Positions 1 through 8,352 of a stretch of 49,495 bases of DNA are shown here, piece after piece; within the stretch, counting starts at the first letter, position 1; every line of letters begins with the position of its first letter. The position numbers and the translations under genes are program-made. The stretch comes from Flavobacterium anseongense (GTDB taxonomy: Bacteria; Bacteroidota; Bacteroidia; Flavobacteriales; Flavobacteriaceae): positions 1 through 49,495 of the forward strand of contig NZ_JAKIHN010000012.1 of the NCBI RefSeq assembly GCF_021608185.1, read 5' to 3'. The notes below the pieces were generated by a model. The model saw nothing but the letters and a program-made list of their open reading frames with translations. It did not search any database and was not told the origin of the DNA.

Positions 1-330
1 TGTATAGGTTTTAGCTCCTGTTCCGCCTGTTGCGCTGAACGTGATTGAACCTGTACCTCCGAAACATAATGGGTTAGTTCCCTGAGCGGTTAAGTTAACT
101 GCTGTTGGAACGGTAATAGTCACCTGTTCTGTATCTGTACATCCGTTAGCATCTGTAGCCACGATAGTGTAAACTCCTGCTGCTAATCCCGTTGCCGGTG
201 ATGTAGCTGCATTGCCGTTTACAGTATAGGTTATAGCTCCTGTTCCGCCTGTAGCACTGAACGTGATTGAACCGGTACCTCCGAAACATAGTGGATTAGT
301 TCCCTGAGCGGTTAGTTCAACAGCTGTTGG
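1..330 (-). repeat. SprB-type tandem repeats, 222-bp period
   Basis: The stretch beginning at base 2 (gtatagg...) recurs almost unchanged at 224, a 222-bp or 74-residue period. About one and a half units are visible and the array clearly continues past the left edge. The units differ by only a few bases, suggesting recent amplification or gene conversion. Confidence 0.85.
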
Positions 331-1545
331 AGTCGAAACGATTCCTGAACCAGGATTCGATTCACAACCCGTTTCATTTGTAACAATAACAGAATAAGTT
401 CCCGGTACACTAGCACTAAAAGTAGCTACATTCCCCGGATTAATCGCACCTAGTGGCACTGTCCACACATAAGTATATGTTCCAACCGGATCAACAGTTG
501 CCGTAACCTGAGCACTTCCTCCAGCACAAGTAATCGATGGTGAATTAACTGTTACTACCGGAACTTGTCCTAAAGTACCTCCAACAAAGTCATCCAAAGA
601 AGCTGTAATTGATTGTGATGATCTTGTTTCAAGTAAAACTGTTGCAGAACATGTAAAGTTCGTGTTACCTCCAATTGTACTTAAATCTACAAAACCTTCG
701 TAAAATTCGTTTACTTGATAATTTAAAGGAGTTCTTGGTAAAAATCCCCAACCAGTAGGAACCGGATAACCCACAGCATTATTCTCTGCAACAACACTGG
801 CAATATTTGTAGTCTCTAAATTATTATTTGAATTAGGCACATATGAAGAACCCGGAGTAACAGGCTCTCCTCCTACCCATCTATATACATTTACTGTACC
901 CAATCTACCACCATTGGTAAAATCGGCCAATACCAATAAATCTCCACGAACATGTGGTGGCTTAAAATTCTTTAGGCCATTCTCGTCAACAGGATGTGTT
1001 CCATTCAAATAGAACCAAAATCCAATTTGGGCATCCCCATTATTAGAAGTCCTGTCTCCCGCAAATACTAAAAAGGTACCATTAAGTGTTTGTGTTACAT
1101 TATTGGCATCTACGTATCTTACCTGATTACCAAGTTGAAAAGCACCATTTGCTATATCATTTTTAGCCTTGGTTTGGCTGATTGACCATTGCAAATCCGC
1201 AGCAAAGAAAAAATCCTTGGAACCCGTAGTGAATTGGTTATCCACTTGCCCGTTTCCAAAAGCATCCTGCACGTGTAACGTGCTTGCATTTCCTGACCAA
1301 TCTGCCGGATTACCATCAACTGTGATGGTTTGCGCTGTTAAAAAGTTAGAAAATAAAAAAAGTACAAATAACATCGCAATGCTAATTATACCTTTATTTT
1401 TTTTGTTGCCTCTGTCATCAAGGCAGTTACAATCCGTAGTGTTTGATTTCGAAAAATCAAACTTAAGACCACTTTCTCCTTCGTTTGTGACATAACTGTC
1501 ACAACAGGGAAATCCTAGAAATTGTAGTAATGTACTTTTTTTCAT
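1..1545 (-). CDS. Giant SprB-repeat cell-surface protein, N-terminal part (3' end outside window)
   Basis: Open for 515 codons from ATG at 1545 to the left edge, so the C-terminus is not visible. Residues 1-50 are polar and contain Cys pairs (CC at 14-15, CNC at 39-41). Residues 51-70 are hydrophobic, ending FLTAQ, a likely signal peptidase site near 72. Residues about 73-320 start TVDGNPADW, resembling a CBM9/DOMON-like module. About 325-400 is a PKD/Ig-like domain (TCAGGSA ... GTYSVIV). From about 405, near-identical 74-residue SprB-type repeats begin (NPLCFGGTGSI, ATDANGCTDTEQVTI). Proteins of this build in Flavobacterium are T9SS-exported adhesins moved by the gliding machinery. The sorting domain would lie beyond the edge, so export by T9SS is inference. 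An in-frame Met58 is a poorer start because it would cut off the basic NKKNKG stretch before the hydrophobic core. Confidence 0.85.
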   Translation of the reverse strand, partial: MKKSTLLQFLGFPCCDSYVTNEGESGLKFDFSKSNTTDCNCLDDRGNKKNKGIISIAMLFVLFLFSNFLTAQTITVDGNPADWSGNASTLHVQDAFGNGQVDNQFTTGSKDFFFAADLQWSISQTKAKNDIANGAFQLGNQVRYVDANNVTQTLNGTFLVFAGDRTSNNGDAQIGFWFYLNGTHPVDENGLKNFKPPHVRGDLLVLADFTNGGRLGTVNVYRWVGGEPVTPGSSYVPNSNNNLETTNIASVVAENNAVGYPVPTGWGFLPRTPLNYQVNEFYEGFVDLSTIGGNTNFTCSATVLLETRSSQSITASLDDFVGGTLGQVPVVTVNSPSITCAGGSAQVTATVDPVGTYTYVWTVPLGAINPGNVATFSASVPGTYSVIVTNETGCESNPGSGIVSTPTAVELTAQGTNPLCFGGTGSITFSATGGTGAITYTVNGNAATSPATGLAAGVYTIVATDANGCTDTEQVTITVPTAVNLTAQGTNPLCFGGTGSITFSATGGTGAKTYT

Positions 1546-2038
1546 AATGTTAAGTATTTATTAAGTAAATACCACATCACAAATAGGGTCAGGTTAGTAA
1601 TTTGGGAAATGATTAAAAGACTTGAAAATCAAATTATTCAATCACTTAAAATTAAAGTAGATTTTAAATGGGATGTTAAAATTAGATAGAATTATAAATA
1701 AACGTTAAAAAAAACGTAAGTTTTCTACGAACAAATCATTTTCATCGACAAAGTGCATAAAATTGGTTAAAAGCAAATTTCAATTTAAGTTAATTTAGGT
1801 TTTAGTTAACTAAATTATATTGAAAACAATGGGTTATTACCAGCGCTAAATCGCCATCACAAATTGATATAAGCTTTATTGTAATAGTAAAGTCTGAAAT
1901 CTATTTATAAGTGTGAACAGAAGCACATGCAATTACTTTCGATTGAAACGGAAACTCATTCGAGGGCCGGAAAGTCCTGTAAATACTCAAAAGTTTATTT
2001 TCTATTCCTTTTAAAATAGATAACAACAAAATGACTTT
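1546..2038. other. Intergenic region, 493 bp, no gene seen
   Basis: Very AT-rich, between two genes on the minus strand. I see no convincing coding frame, tRNA or rRNA. It should hold the promoter of the giant surface protein and the end of the transcript entering from 2039, but no exact TAnnTTTG element is visible upstream of 1545. A weak hairpin (TCTATT 2001-2006 with AATAGA 2015-2020) sits just past the acetyltransferase stop and could be a poor terminator. Confidence 0.5.
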
Positions 2039-3160
2039 TTACTTTAAATCTATTTTGTAAGTCCTTCTTCTTTTAAAGGTAACAGGGTCGAAATGCTTCC
2101 ACATATTATGTATGGCATGATTGTCTTCAAGTTCAGGAGTTCGGATGCAGTTTTGAATTCCCTTCTTTGAAAAAACAGTATAATATTCATTAAAAATAAT
2201 AGCGGTAACTCCCTTGCTTTGATATTCGGGAGCAATACCTATTAAATAGAAAAGTACATCCTTACTTTCTTTCTTTGCTTTAAGCAAATGATAAAATCCA
2301 AACGGAAACAGCTTCCCTTTTGCTTTTTGCAATGCTTCTGAAAAACTTGGCATCACTATACTAAAAGCAACCATATTGTCATCTTTATCCATTACAAATT
2401 TGATGTATTCCGGATTGATAAAGCTTATGTATTTTTTCTTGAAGTAATCTTTTTGAACATCGGTAATCGCAACAAAAGAAGACAAGCCGGCATAGGAAGC
2501 ATTAAACAAATCAAACATCTTGTCTACATAAGGCATGATGTCTTTGGTATTCGTAAAGTTAAGTGCAGTAAGTTGGTAGCGTCTTTTTATTAGTTCATTC
2601 GGTTTTACAAAAAACTCTGTTTTTACATTTGAAAAAGGGAATCTGTTTTCGAGATATTCTTTCTCCTTTACATAACCCAATCGTTCCAAATGATCTTTGT
2701 AATACGGATAGTTATACCAAGTAATCATCGAGCCTATTTCATCAAAGCCTTCAGTAAGTACTCCTACTTTATCCAAATTTGAAAAACCCATTGGTCCTTC
2801 AACATATTCCAGATTGTTCTTCCTGCCCAATCCATAGACTTTCTCCAGCAAAGCTTTTGTCACTTCTATATCATCGATAACATCCCACCAGCCAAAACGC
2901 ACTTTCTTCTTTTGTTGCTTATTGACTTCATCCCAATTAATGATAGCCGCAATTCTGCCAACCACTTTATTGTCTTGGTAGGCCAAATAGAAATTCGCCT
3001 CCGCAGATGTAAACGCCGGATTTTTAGTTTTATCAAAGGTTTCCAACTCATCATTGATTAACGGTGGAACCCAATAAGGATGGTTTTTATATAAGGCAAA
3101 CGGAAACTTGACAAACTCTCTGAGCAGTTTTTTCGAATTGGCTTCAACTATGGCAATCAT
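2039..3160 (-). CDS. GNAT-like N-acetyltransferase family protein (373 aa)
   Basis: Soluble protein of 373 aa. The N-terminal block has FALYKNHPYWVPPL followed by DELETFD, a hallmark of a Bacteroidota GNAT-type family (YghO-like). A central GPMGFSNLDKVGVL block follows, and a C-terminal acyl-CoA-binding-like region FYLIGIAPEYQSKGVTA matches the GNAT V/I-x-P-x-x-Q-x-x-G pattern at about residues 310-325. The substrate is unknown. The start overlaps the stop of the upstream gene by one base (TAATG), so the two are translationally coupled. No signal peptide is seen. Confidence 0.75.
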   Translation of the reverse strand: MIAIVEANSKKLLREFVKFPFALYKNHPYWVPPLINDELETFDKTKNPAFTSAEANFYLAYQDNKVVGRIAAIINWDEVNKQQKKKVRFGWWDVIDDIEVTKALLEKVYGLGRKNNLEYVEGPMGFSNLDKVGVLTEGFDEIGSMITWYNYPYYKDHLERLGYVKEKEYLENRFPFSNVKTEFFVKPNELIKRRYQLTALNFTNTKDIMPYVDKMFDLFNASYAGLSSFVAITDVQKDYFKKKYISFINPEYIKFVMDKDDNMVAFSIVMPSFSEALQKAKGKLFPFGFYHLLKAKKESKDVLFYLIGIAPEYQSKGVTAIIFNEYYTVFSKKGIQNCIRTPELEDNHAIHNMWKHFDPVTFKRRRTYKIDLK

Positions 3161-4125
3161 TATTTGGTCTTTTCTAATTCGACTTCGTCTTTACGTTTTT
3201 TTCCTTTATCTTTTTTCGATTTTTTATCTTTCTTGTCTTTCTTTTTATCGTTTTTTATCCTTTTGTAATTTGTTTCATAATTGCTGTCAAAACGCCATGC
3301 CATTCCAACATTTGCTAAAACCAAAGAAGGCGTGTCTTTCACATTTTTGGTAAAAGACGCATCCAATTGAATATTTTCGCGAACCAAATAAGCGGCACCT
3401 AGCCTGAAAACAGTATCTGCATACCAATCACTTTTGTAGCCCTGGAATTCTAAAAATCCGGACCAACGCATATTAAATCCTCTTGTCATAGTGGATATGA
3501 TTCCCAAAGTCGGATAATCGGTCATGTACTTATCAGCAATAATATTGTTAACCCAAACCCATTTGCTTCCGAAATGATTTTGGGTAATAACCATCACTTT
3601 CGGACTTATAGTTCTGTCTGTCGGAAACGTAAACGGATTATTTCCCAAATTAAAATTAACACCTGCATACACCGCAACAGCAGGAATAAATTGTTTCCAA
3701 TTGAATTTGTGATTAGCTTTCCAACTATAAATGTTTGGCTTGTCTTGTTTGATAAACGGATCATAAATCAAATATTTCGCTCCAACTGTTATTTGTTTGA
3801 AGCCGCCACGCGTATCATTAATCAATGGTGCTGTGTACCAATCGTATTGGTATTGTGTATTTAAAGCAAACTCAAATTGATCAAAAAAAGCACCGTATCT
3901 AACATCGAGTTCTGTTCCGAAACCATTGGCCTCATAACGCGATAAATTGTGTTCTTCTTTTATGCCATACAATCCCGCTTCTGCCTGAATTACCGTTTTT
4001 CCCACTGAAAATGCCGACATCGATTTTCCAGGTCTGTTCGAATTAATTATGTCGGTATACTGTGCATACTGAGTAGTCGAAATCAGCAAAAAACCAATCG
4101 AAAGAACTTTTTTTATATTCATCAT
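3160..4125 (-). CDS. Outer-membrane transporter-like protein (MetA-degradation family) with Lys-rich tail
   Basis: 321 aa with a signal peptide ending TTQYAQ at about residue 22. The mature part alternates in a beta-barrel pattern (FEFALNTQYQYDW, QITVGAKYLIYD, VAVYAGVNFNLG), as in the phenol/MetA-degradation transporter family (PF13557-like). The last 35 residues or so are almost only Lys, Asp and Glu, an unusual soluble tail that would face the periplasm or surface. It is the first gene of a two-gene unit with the acetyltransferase, coupled by TAATG. A minus-strand TACTTTTG element lies about 36 bp upstream of the start. Substrate unknown. Confidence 0.7.
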   Translation of the reverse strand: MMNIKKVLSIGFLLISTTQYAQYTDIINSNRPGKSMSAFSVGKTVIQAEAGLYGIKEEHNLSRYEANGFGTELDVRYGAFFDQFEFALNTQYQYDWYTAPLINDTRGGFKQITVGAKYLIYDPFIKQDKPNIYSWKANHKFNWKQFIPAVAVYAGVNFNLGNNPFTFPTDRTISPKVMVITQNHFGSKWVWVNNIIADKYMTDYPTLGIISTMTRGFNMRWSGFLEFQGYKSDWYADTVFRLGAAYLVRENIQLDASFTKNVKDTPSLVLANVGMAWRFDSNYETNYKRIKNDKKKDKKDKKSKKDKGKKRKDEVELEKTK

Positions 4126-4160
4126 AAATCAAGAAATTTAAGCGTTACTTCTTAGTCTTT

Positions 4161-4168
4161 CAAAAGTA
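4161..4168 (-). promoter_or_regulatory. Candidate -7 element (TACTTTTG) for the outer-membrane protein gene
   Basis: Reads TACTTTTG on the minus strand, an exact match to the Bacteroidota TAnnTTTG element, 36 bp upstream of the start at 4125. The nearest TTG upstream is at a 27-bp spacing, longer than usual. Confidence 0.5.
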
Positions 4169-4224
4169 GTATAATTTATTATTTATTTAAGAAGTCAAAG
4201 CGAAATTTAAATTATGGAATTTAG

Positions 4225-4232
4225 TATTTTTG
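4225..4232 (+). promoter_or_regulatory. Candidate -7 element (TATTTTTG) for the DUF4834/YfhO operon
   Basis: TATTTTTG fits TAnnTTTG and ends 18 bp before ATG 4251, leaving a short leader. A clear -33 TTG is not visible. It is divergent with the element at 4161-4168. Confidence 0.5.
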
Positions 4233-4250
4233 ACAAAAATTATATATTCA

Positions 4251-4502
4251 ATGGAAACTGCATCTTTCAACGGTTTGTTAAAAGCCATACTTTATATCTT
4301 AGCTTTTTACTATATTTTTAAGTTTTTAGCGCGTCTGTTTTTACCTGTCCTAGCCAAAAAAGTAGTTGAAAAAGCATCGCAACAATATCAGCAACAACAA
4401 GAGAATTATCATAACCAAAATACTACTCAAAATCAAACTACCGAAAAGCCAAAAGAGAAAAAAATCGTTGGTGAATATGTTGATTTTGAAGAAATAGAAT
4501 AA
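4251..4502 (+). CDS. DUF4834 family small membrane protein
   Basis: 83 aa starting METASFNG. One hydrophobic segment (about residues 9-33, LKAILYILAFYYIFKFLARLF) is followed by a Gln/Asn-rich cytoplasmic linker and an acidic end, KKIVGEYVDFEEIE. This is the pattern of DUF4834, a Flavobacteriia family of unknown role. A frame extending upstream to TTG 4230 would begin inside the candidate promoter, so ATG 4251 is preferred. It is the first gene of the run leading to YfhO, and the 53-bp gap suggests co-transcription. Confidence 0.75.
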   Translation: METASFNGLLKAILYILAFYYIFKFLARLFLPVLAKKVVEKASQQYQQQQENYHNQNTTQNQTTEKPKEKKIVGEYVDFEEIE

Positions 4503-4555
4503 ATTAGTGTTGCTGTTTTAGATAACAGACAACTATAAACCATCAACCAAATTAC

Positions 4556-7051
4556 ATGAAGCAACTTCAAAAGTTCTACCCGCATCTATTAGCCATAATT
4601 GGTTTTATCGTTATCTCATTAGTTTACTTCTATCCTATTTTGCAAGGCAAAAAAATTTACCAATCCGATATTGCAAAATATACCGGAATGGCGAAAGAGC
4701 AAATCGATTTCAGATCCGAAAATAATGCCGAACCGTATTGGACAAATTCCTCTTTCGGCGGTATGCCAACGTATCAATCGGGTGCTAATTATCCGAATGA
4801 TTATATCGGAATGCTGGATAATGCTATTCGGTTTTTACCTCGTCCTGCGGATTATTTATTTCTATATTTCTTGGGATTCTATGCTTTGATGCTGGTCTTT
4901 AGAGTCGATCCTTTAAAGGCATTTTTTGGCGCACTCGCTTTTGGATTATCAACATATTTGATTGTCATTATTGGTGTCGGACACAATGCCAAAGCACACG
5001 CCATTGGGTATATGCCGTTAGTAGTTGCTGGGTTTATTTTAGTTTTCAAAAAGAAATATTTGCATGGCGGAATTTTAACCATGCTCGCCGTTGCTTTAGA
5101 AATTACGGCCAATCACTTTCAGATGACCTACTATTTGTTGCTGCTTTTGATAGTGATGAGTGGCTATTTTTTATACCGCCTTGTACAGGAAAAGGATTTA
5201 AAATCATTACCGAAAATAATAGGAACATTTGCTGTTGCAGTTATTCTTGCTGTTGGTGTCAATGCCACGAGTTTGATGGCAACCAAAGAATATGCTGATT
5301 TTAGTACACGTGGCAAAAGCGAGTTAACGTTCAATGCTGATGGCTCTAAAAAAGAAAGCAACATCGCAATGGACCGAAGTTATATCACAGAATATAGTTA
5401 TGGTATTTTAGAAAGTCTAAATTTATTTGCACCAAGATTATTTGGCGGTGGCAACAACGAAAAACTTACCGATGATTCGCATGTCTATAATTTCATGCTC
5501 AACTATGGTGCATCTCCGGAAGAAGCAAGAGAACTTACCGATAATTATGCCGTAACCTATTGGGGTAATCAACCGCAGGTAGCTGCTCCGGCTTATATTG
5601 GCGCGGTGGTTTTCTTCCTTTTTGTCTTGGCATTGTATCATGATAAACGCAAAATAAAATATGCTTTTCTTGCCGGAGCCATATTCTCATTGCTCCTTTC
5701 CTGGGGAAAAAATTTAGCATTCCTGACGGATTTCTTTATTGATTATGTTCCGATGTATGACAAGTTCAGAGCCGTATCTTCTATTCAGGTTTTATTGGAA
5801 TTATGCATTCCGGTTTTGGCAATTATGGGTTTACAGTCTTTCTTTATGGATGAAGAAAACCGTTGGAAAAGCTTATGGAAAACCGGAGCTACAACTTTGG
5901 GAATTATAGTATTGCTGTTTGTAGGTAAAAGCATGTTCAACTTTGTCGGCGAAATTGATAGCCAGTTAATTGATGCTTTGAAACAGCATCCTGACAAATC
6001 ATTTGGAACCCAATTCATAGATGCATTAAGAGAAGACCGAAAAGATTTGTATTCGGCCGATTTATTGCGTTCGGGTTTTTTGATTGCTATTAGTTTTGGG
6101 GTGCTTTACTTCTACATTAAAAATAAATTAGCCGCAAATACTGCAGTAATTTTAGTTGGATTATTTATGGTTGGTGATTTGTTCTTTGTAGATAAAAATT
6201 ATCTAAGTAACGACGGAAAGCAATTCCGAAGTGCCTATGAAATTGACAATCCGTATCAGCCAACACAAGCCGATTCGCTGATACTTCAGGACACAACTCA
6301 CTTTAGGGTTTATGAATTAGCCGGTGGCATTTATAGTCCGCGTTCTTCTTATTTCCATAAATCAATAGGTGGTTATAGTGCGGTTATGCCAAGACGTTTT
6401 AAAGAAGTGTATGAGCATCTTTTCGAAAAAAGCATGGGCGATTTGGGAAGTATTATTGACCCGCAAACACTTTCGATTACCAAAAGCATCCCTGTCATCA
6501 ATGCGTTTAATATTAAATATTTGATTGTTGGCACCGAGAAAGGCGATATTCCAATTGTCAATCCGTTTCATAATGGCAATGCGTGGTTTGTAACCAAAAT
6601 TCAGAGTGTCAATTCCGCCGATGAAGAAATCAATGCGTTAGGTAAAATTGATACTAAAGAAGTTGCAGTCAGACAAAAAGAAAAAGATGAAAAGTCGTTA
6701 GAAATTTCTCTGCCATTTGTGAAAGACAGTTTAGCTTCTATTAAACTCGATTTATACAAACCAAACCATTTAATTTATACTTCAAACAATCCACATAATG
6801 GTTATGCAGTTTTCTCCGAAATCTATTATAAATTTGGATGGAAAGCAACTATTGATGGCAACGCAGCGATAATCGACAAAGTAGATTACACTTTACGTGG
6901 AATGCATATCCCAAAAGGAAAACACACCATCGAATTCAAGTTTGAACCACAAGTTGTAAAAACAGGAAGTACGATTGCGCTGATTAGTTTCATAATTATG
7001 GTATTGGTAATTATTGCCGGAGTCTATTTCGACAACAGAAAAAAGACGTAA
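4556..7051 (+). CDS. YfhO family multi-spanning membrane protein
   Basis: 831 aa inner-membrane protein. There is an N-terminal TM segment (about 10-30), a periplasmic loop with KKIYQSDIAKYTGMAKEQ and TNSSFGGMPTYQSG, then about ten more TM helices to roughly residue 545. A large soluble domain at about 560-800 precedes a final TM helix (about 803-823). The SFGGMPTY loop motif is characteristic of YfhO proteins, which resemble GT-C-type lipid-linked sugar transferases and are linked to modification of teichoic acids or glycans. The exact substrate here is unknown. It overlaps the glycosyltransferase by one base (TAATG), supporting a joint role in surface glycan synthesis. Confidence 0.85.
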   Translation: MKQLQKFYPHLLAIIGFIVISLVYFYPILQGKKIYQSDIAKYTGMAKEQIDFRSENNAEPYWTNSSFGGMPTYQSGANYPNDYIGMLDNAIRFLPRPADYLFLYFLGFYALMLVFRVDPLKAFFGALAFGLSTYLIVIIGVGHNAKAHAIGYMPLVVAGFILVFKKKYLHGGILTMLAVALEITANHFQMTYYLLLLLIVMSGYFLYRLVQEKDLKSLPKIIGTFAVAVILAVGVNATSLMATKEYADFSTRGKSELTFNADGSKKESNIAMDRSYITEYSYGILESLNLFAPRLFGGGNNEKLTDDSHVYNFMLNYGASPEEARELTDNYAVTYWGNQPQVAAPAYIGAVVFFLFVLALYHDKRKIKYAFLAGAIFSLLLSWGKNLAFLTDFFIDYVPMYDKFRAVSSIQVLLELCIPVLAIMGLQSFFMDEENRWKSLWKTGATTLGIIVLLFVGKSMFNFVGEIDSQLIDALKQHPDKSFGTQFIDALREDRKDLYSADLLRSGFLIAISFGVLYFYIKNKLAANTAVILVGLFMVGDLFFVDKNYLSNDGKQFRSAYEIDNPYQPTQADSLILQDTTHFRVYELAGGIYSPRSSYFHKSIGGYSAVMPRRFKEVYEHLFEKSMGDLGSIIDPQTLSITKSIPVINAFNIKYLIVGTEKGDIPIVNPFHNGNAWFVTKIQSVNSADEEINALGKIDTKEVAVRQKEKDEKSLEISLPFVKDSLASIKLDLYKPNHLIYTSNNPHNGYAVFSEIYYKFGWKATIDGNAAIIDKVDYTLRGMHIPKGKHTIEFKFEPQVVKTGSTIALISFIIMVLVIIAGVYFDNRKKT

Positions 7052-8346
7052 TGTCAGCACCTAAAAAACTTTTAATCATCACTTATTATTGGCCGCCAGC
7101 CGGTGGACCCGGAGTGCAGCGTTGGTTAAAGTTTGTGAAATATTTACCCGATTTTAATATTCAGCCGATAGTTTATATTCCGGAAAATCCAACCTATCCA
7201 ATTATAGATAACGGTTTGAAAAGCGAAGTTTCGGATAAAGCGATTATCCTCAAAAACAAAATCTTTGAACCTTATGGTTTAGCTTCTTTTTTTGGCAAAA
7301 ACAAAACCAAGAAAATCAGTTCGGGAATTATTCCAAATCAAAGAAAACAATCCTTTTTAGAAAAGACATTGCTTTGGGTTCGTGGGAATCTCTTTATTCC
7401 TGATGCGCGTTTTCTTTGGGTAAAACCGTCCGTAAAATATCTAAAAAAATACATCGAAGAAAACAATATTGACACGATAGTAACTTCCGGTCCGCCACAC
7501 AGTTTGCACTTAATTGGTTTACAATTAAAAAAGGATTTAAACGTAAAATGGTTTGCCGATTTTCGTGATCCGTGGACAACCATTGGCTATCACAAAGCTT
7601 TGAAATTGTCCTCTTCCGCTGAAAAAAAACACAAAGCATTAGAACGTGAAGTGTTGAATGCTGCCGACACTATAATAGTAACATCAAAAACCACCAAGAC
7701 CGAATTCGAAGCCATTACTTCCAAACCAATTGAAGTGATTACAAATGGTTATGATGTCGAAAAAGTCGAAAAGCAACCTTTAGACGAAAAGTTTACTTTA
7801 GCACATATCGGTTCATTTCTATCGGAAAGAAATCCAAGAATTTTATGGAGCGCTTTAAAGGAACTTATCAAGGAAAATAAGGATTTTAAAAACGATTTCC
7901 GTTTAAAATTAATCGGCGCTGTAAGTCAGGAAGTTTTAGACACCATTTCCGAATTCAAGTTGCATGATTACATTCAAAATTTGGGTTATGTTTCGCATCA
8001 GGAAGCTGTCGAACACCAACGAAAATCACAGGTCTTATTACTAATCGAAATCGATTCGGAAGACACTAAAAGCATCATTCCGGGAAAACTTTTTGAATAC
8101 ATGGTTTCCGAAAGACCAATAATTGCAATTGGTCCTGAAGGTTCTGATTTTGCTGAAATTATCACTTCTACAAACACTGGTGTTTTCTTTACTTATTATG
8201 AAAAGGAAAAGCTAAAAGCCTTACTTTTGAAATACTATCTGGGATATCAAAATCAAAATTTAAAAGTGCATGCCATTGGTTTGCAGCAATATTCGAGAAA
8301 AAGTTTGACCGAGCAGTTGTCGAAACTCGTAATTTGTAATTCGTAA
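7051..8346 (+). CDS. Glycosyltransferase, GT4-like
   Basis: 431 aa, GT-B type. The N-terminus LLIITYYWPPAGGPGVQRW is the usual start of Bacteroidota GT4-like enzymes with a nucleotide-loop GGPGVQR. The acceptor half has VTSGPPHSLHLIG and FADFRDPW. The C-terminal Rossmann half has HIGSFLSERNP and SIIPGKLFEYMVSERPIIAIGPEGSDF, with the E-x-x-x-x-x-x-P-type donor site. It probably adds a sugar to a lipid-linked or secreted glycan. It is coupled to yfhO upstream and followed after 6 bp by a flippase. The last residues (VICNS) and the stop are encoded by a GTAATTY heptamer array, so the native C-terminus may have been replaced. Confidence 0.85.
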   Translation: MSAPKKLLIITYYWPPAGGPGVQRWLKFVKYLPDFNIQPIVYIPENPTYPIIDNGLKSEVSDKAIILKNKIFEPYGLASFFGKNKTKKISSGIIPNQRKQSFLEKTLLWVRGNLFIPDARFLWVKPSVKYLKKYIEENNIDTIVTSGPPHSLHLIGLQLKKDLNVKWFADFRDPWTTIGYHKALKLSSSAEKKHKALEREVLNAADTIIVTSKTTKTEFEAITSKPIEVITNGYDVEKVEKQPLDEKFTLAHIGSFLSERNPRILWSALKELIKENKDFKNDFRLKLIGAVSQEVLDTISEFKLHDYIQNLGYVSHQEAVEHQRKSQVLLLIEIDSEDTKSIIPGKLFEYMVSERPIIAIGPEGSDFAEIITSTNTGVFFTYYEKEKLKALLLKYYLGYQNQNLKVHAIGLQQYSRKSLTEQLSKLVICNS

Positions 8347-8349
8347 TTT
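8329..8349. repeat. GTAATTY heptamer array (three units) over a stop codon
   Basis: Three consecutive 7-bp units GTAATTT / GTAATTC / GTAATTT. The glycosyltransferase stop TAA lies inside. It belongs with the other short-period arrays at 12506, 15928 and 22910. Confidence 0.75.
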
Positions 8350-8352
8350 CAA

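Noticed and set aside
1169..1495. 108-codon open frame on the plus strand
   Set aside because: Antisense to the N-terminus of the giant surface protein, whose frame has a signal peptide and recognisable domains. The plus-strand frame has none.
4230..4250. TTG 4230 as DUF4834 start
   Set aside because: It overlaps the candidate TATTTTTG element. ATG 4251 gives the expected short N-terminus.
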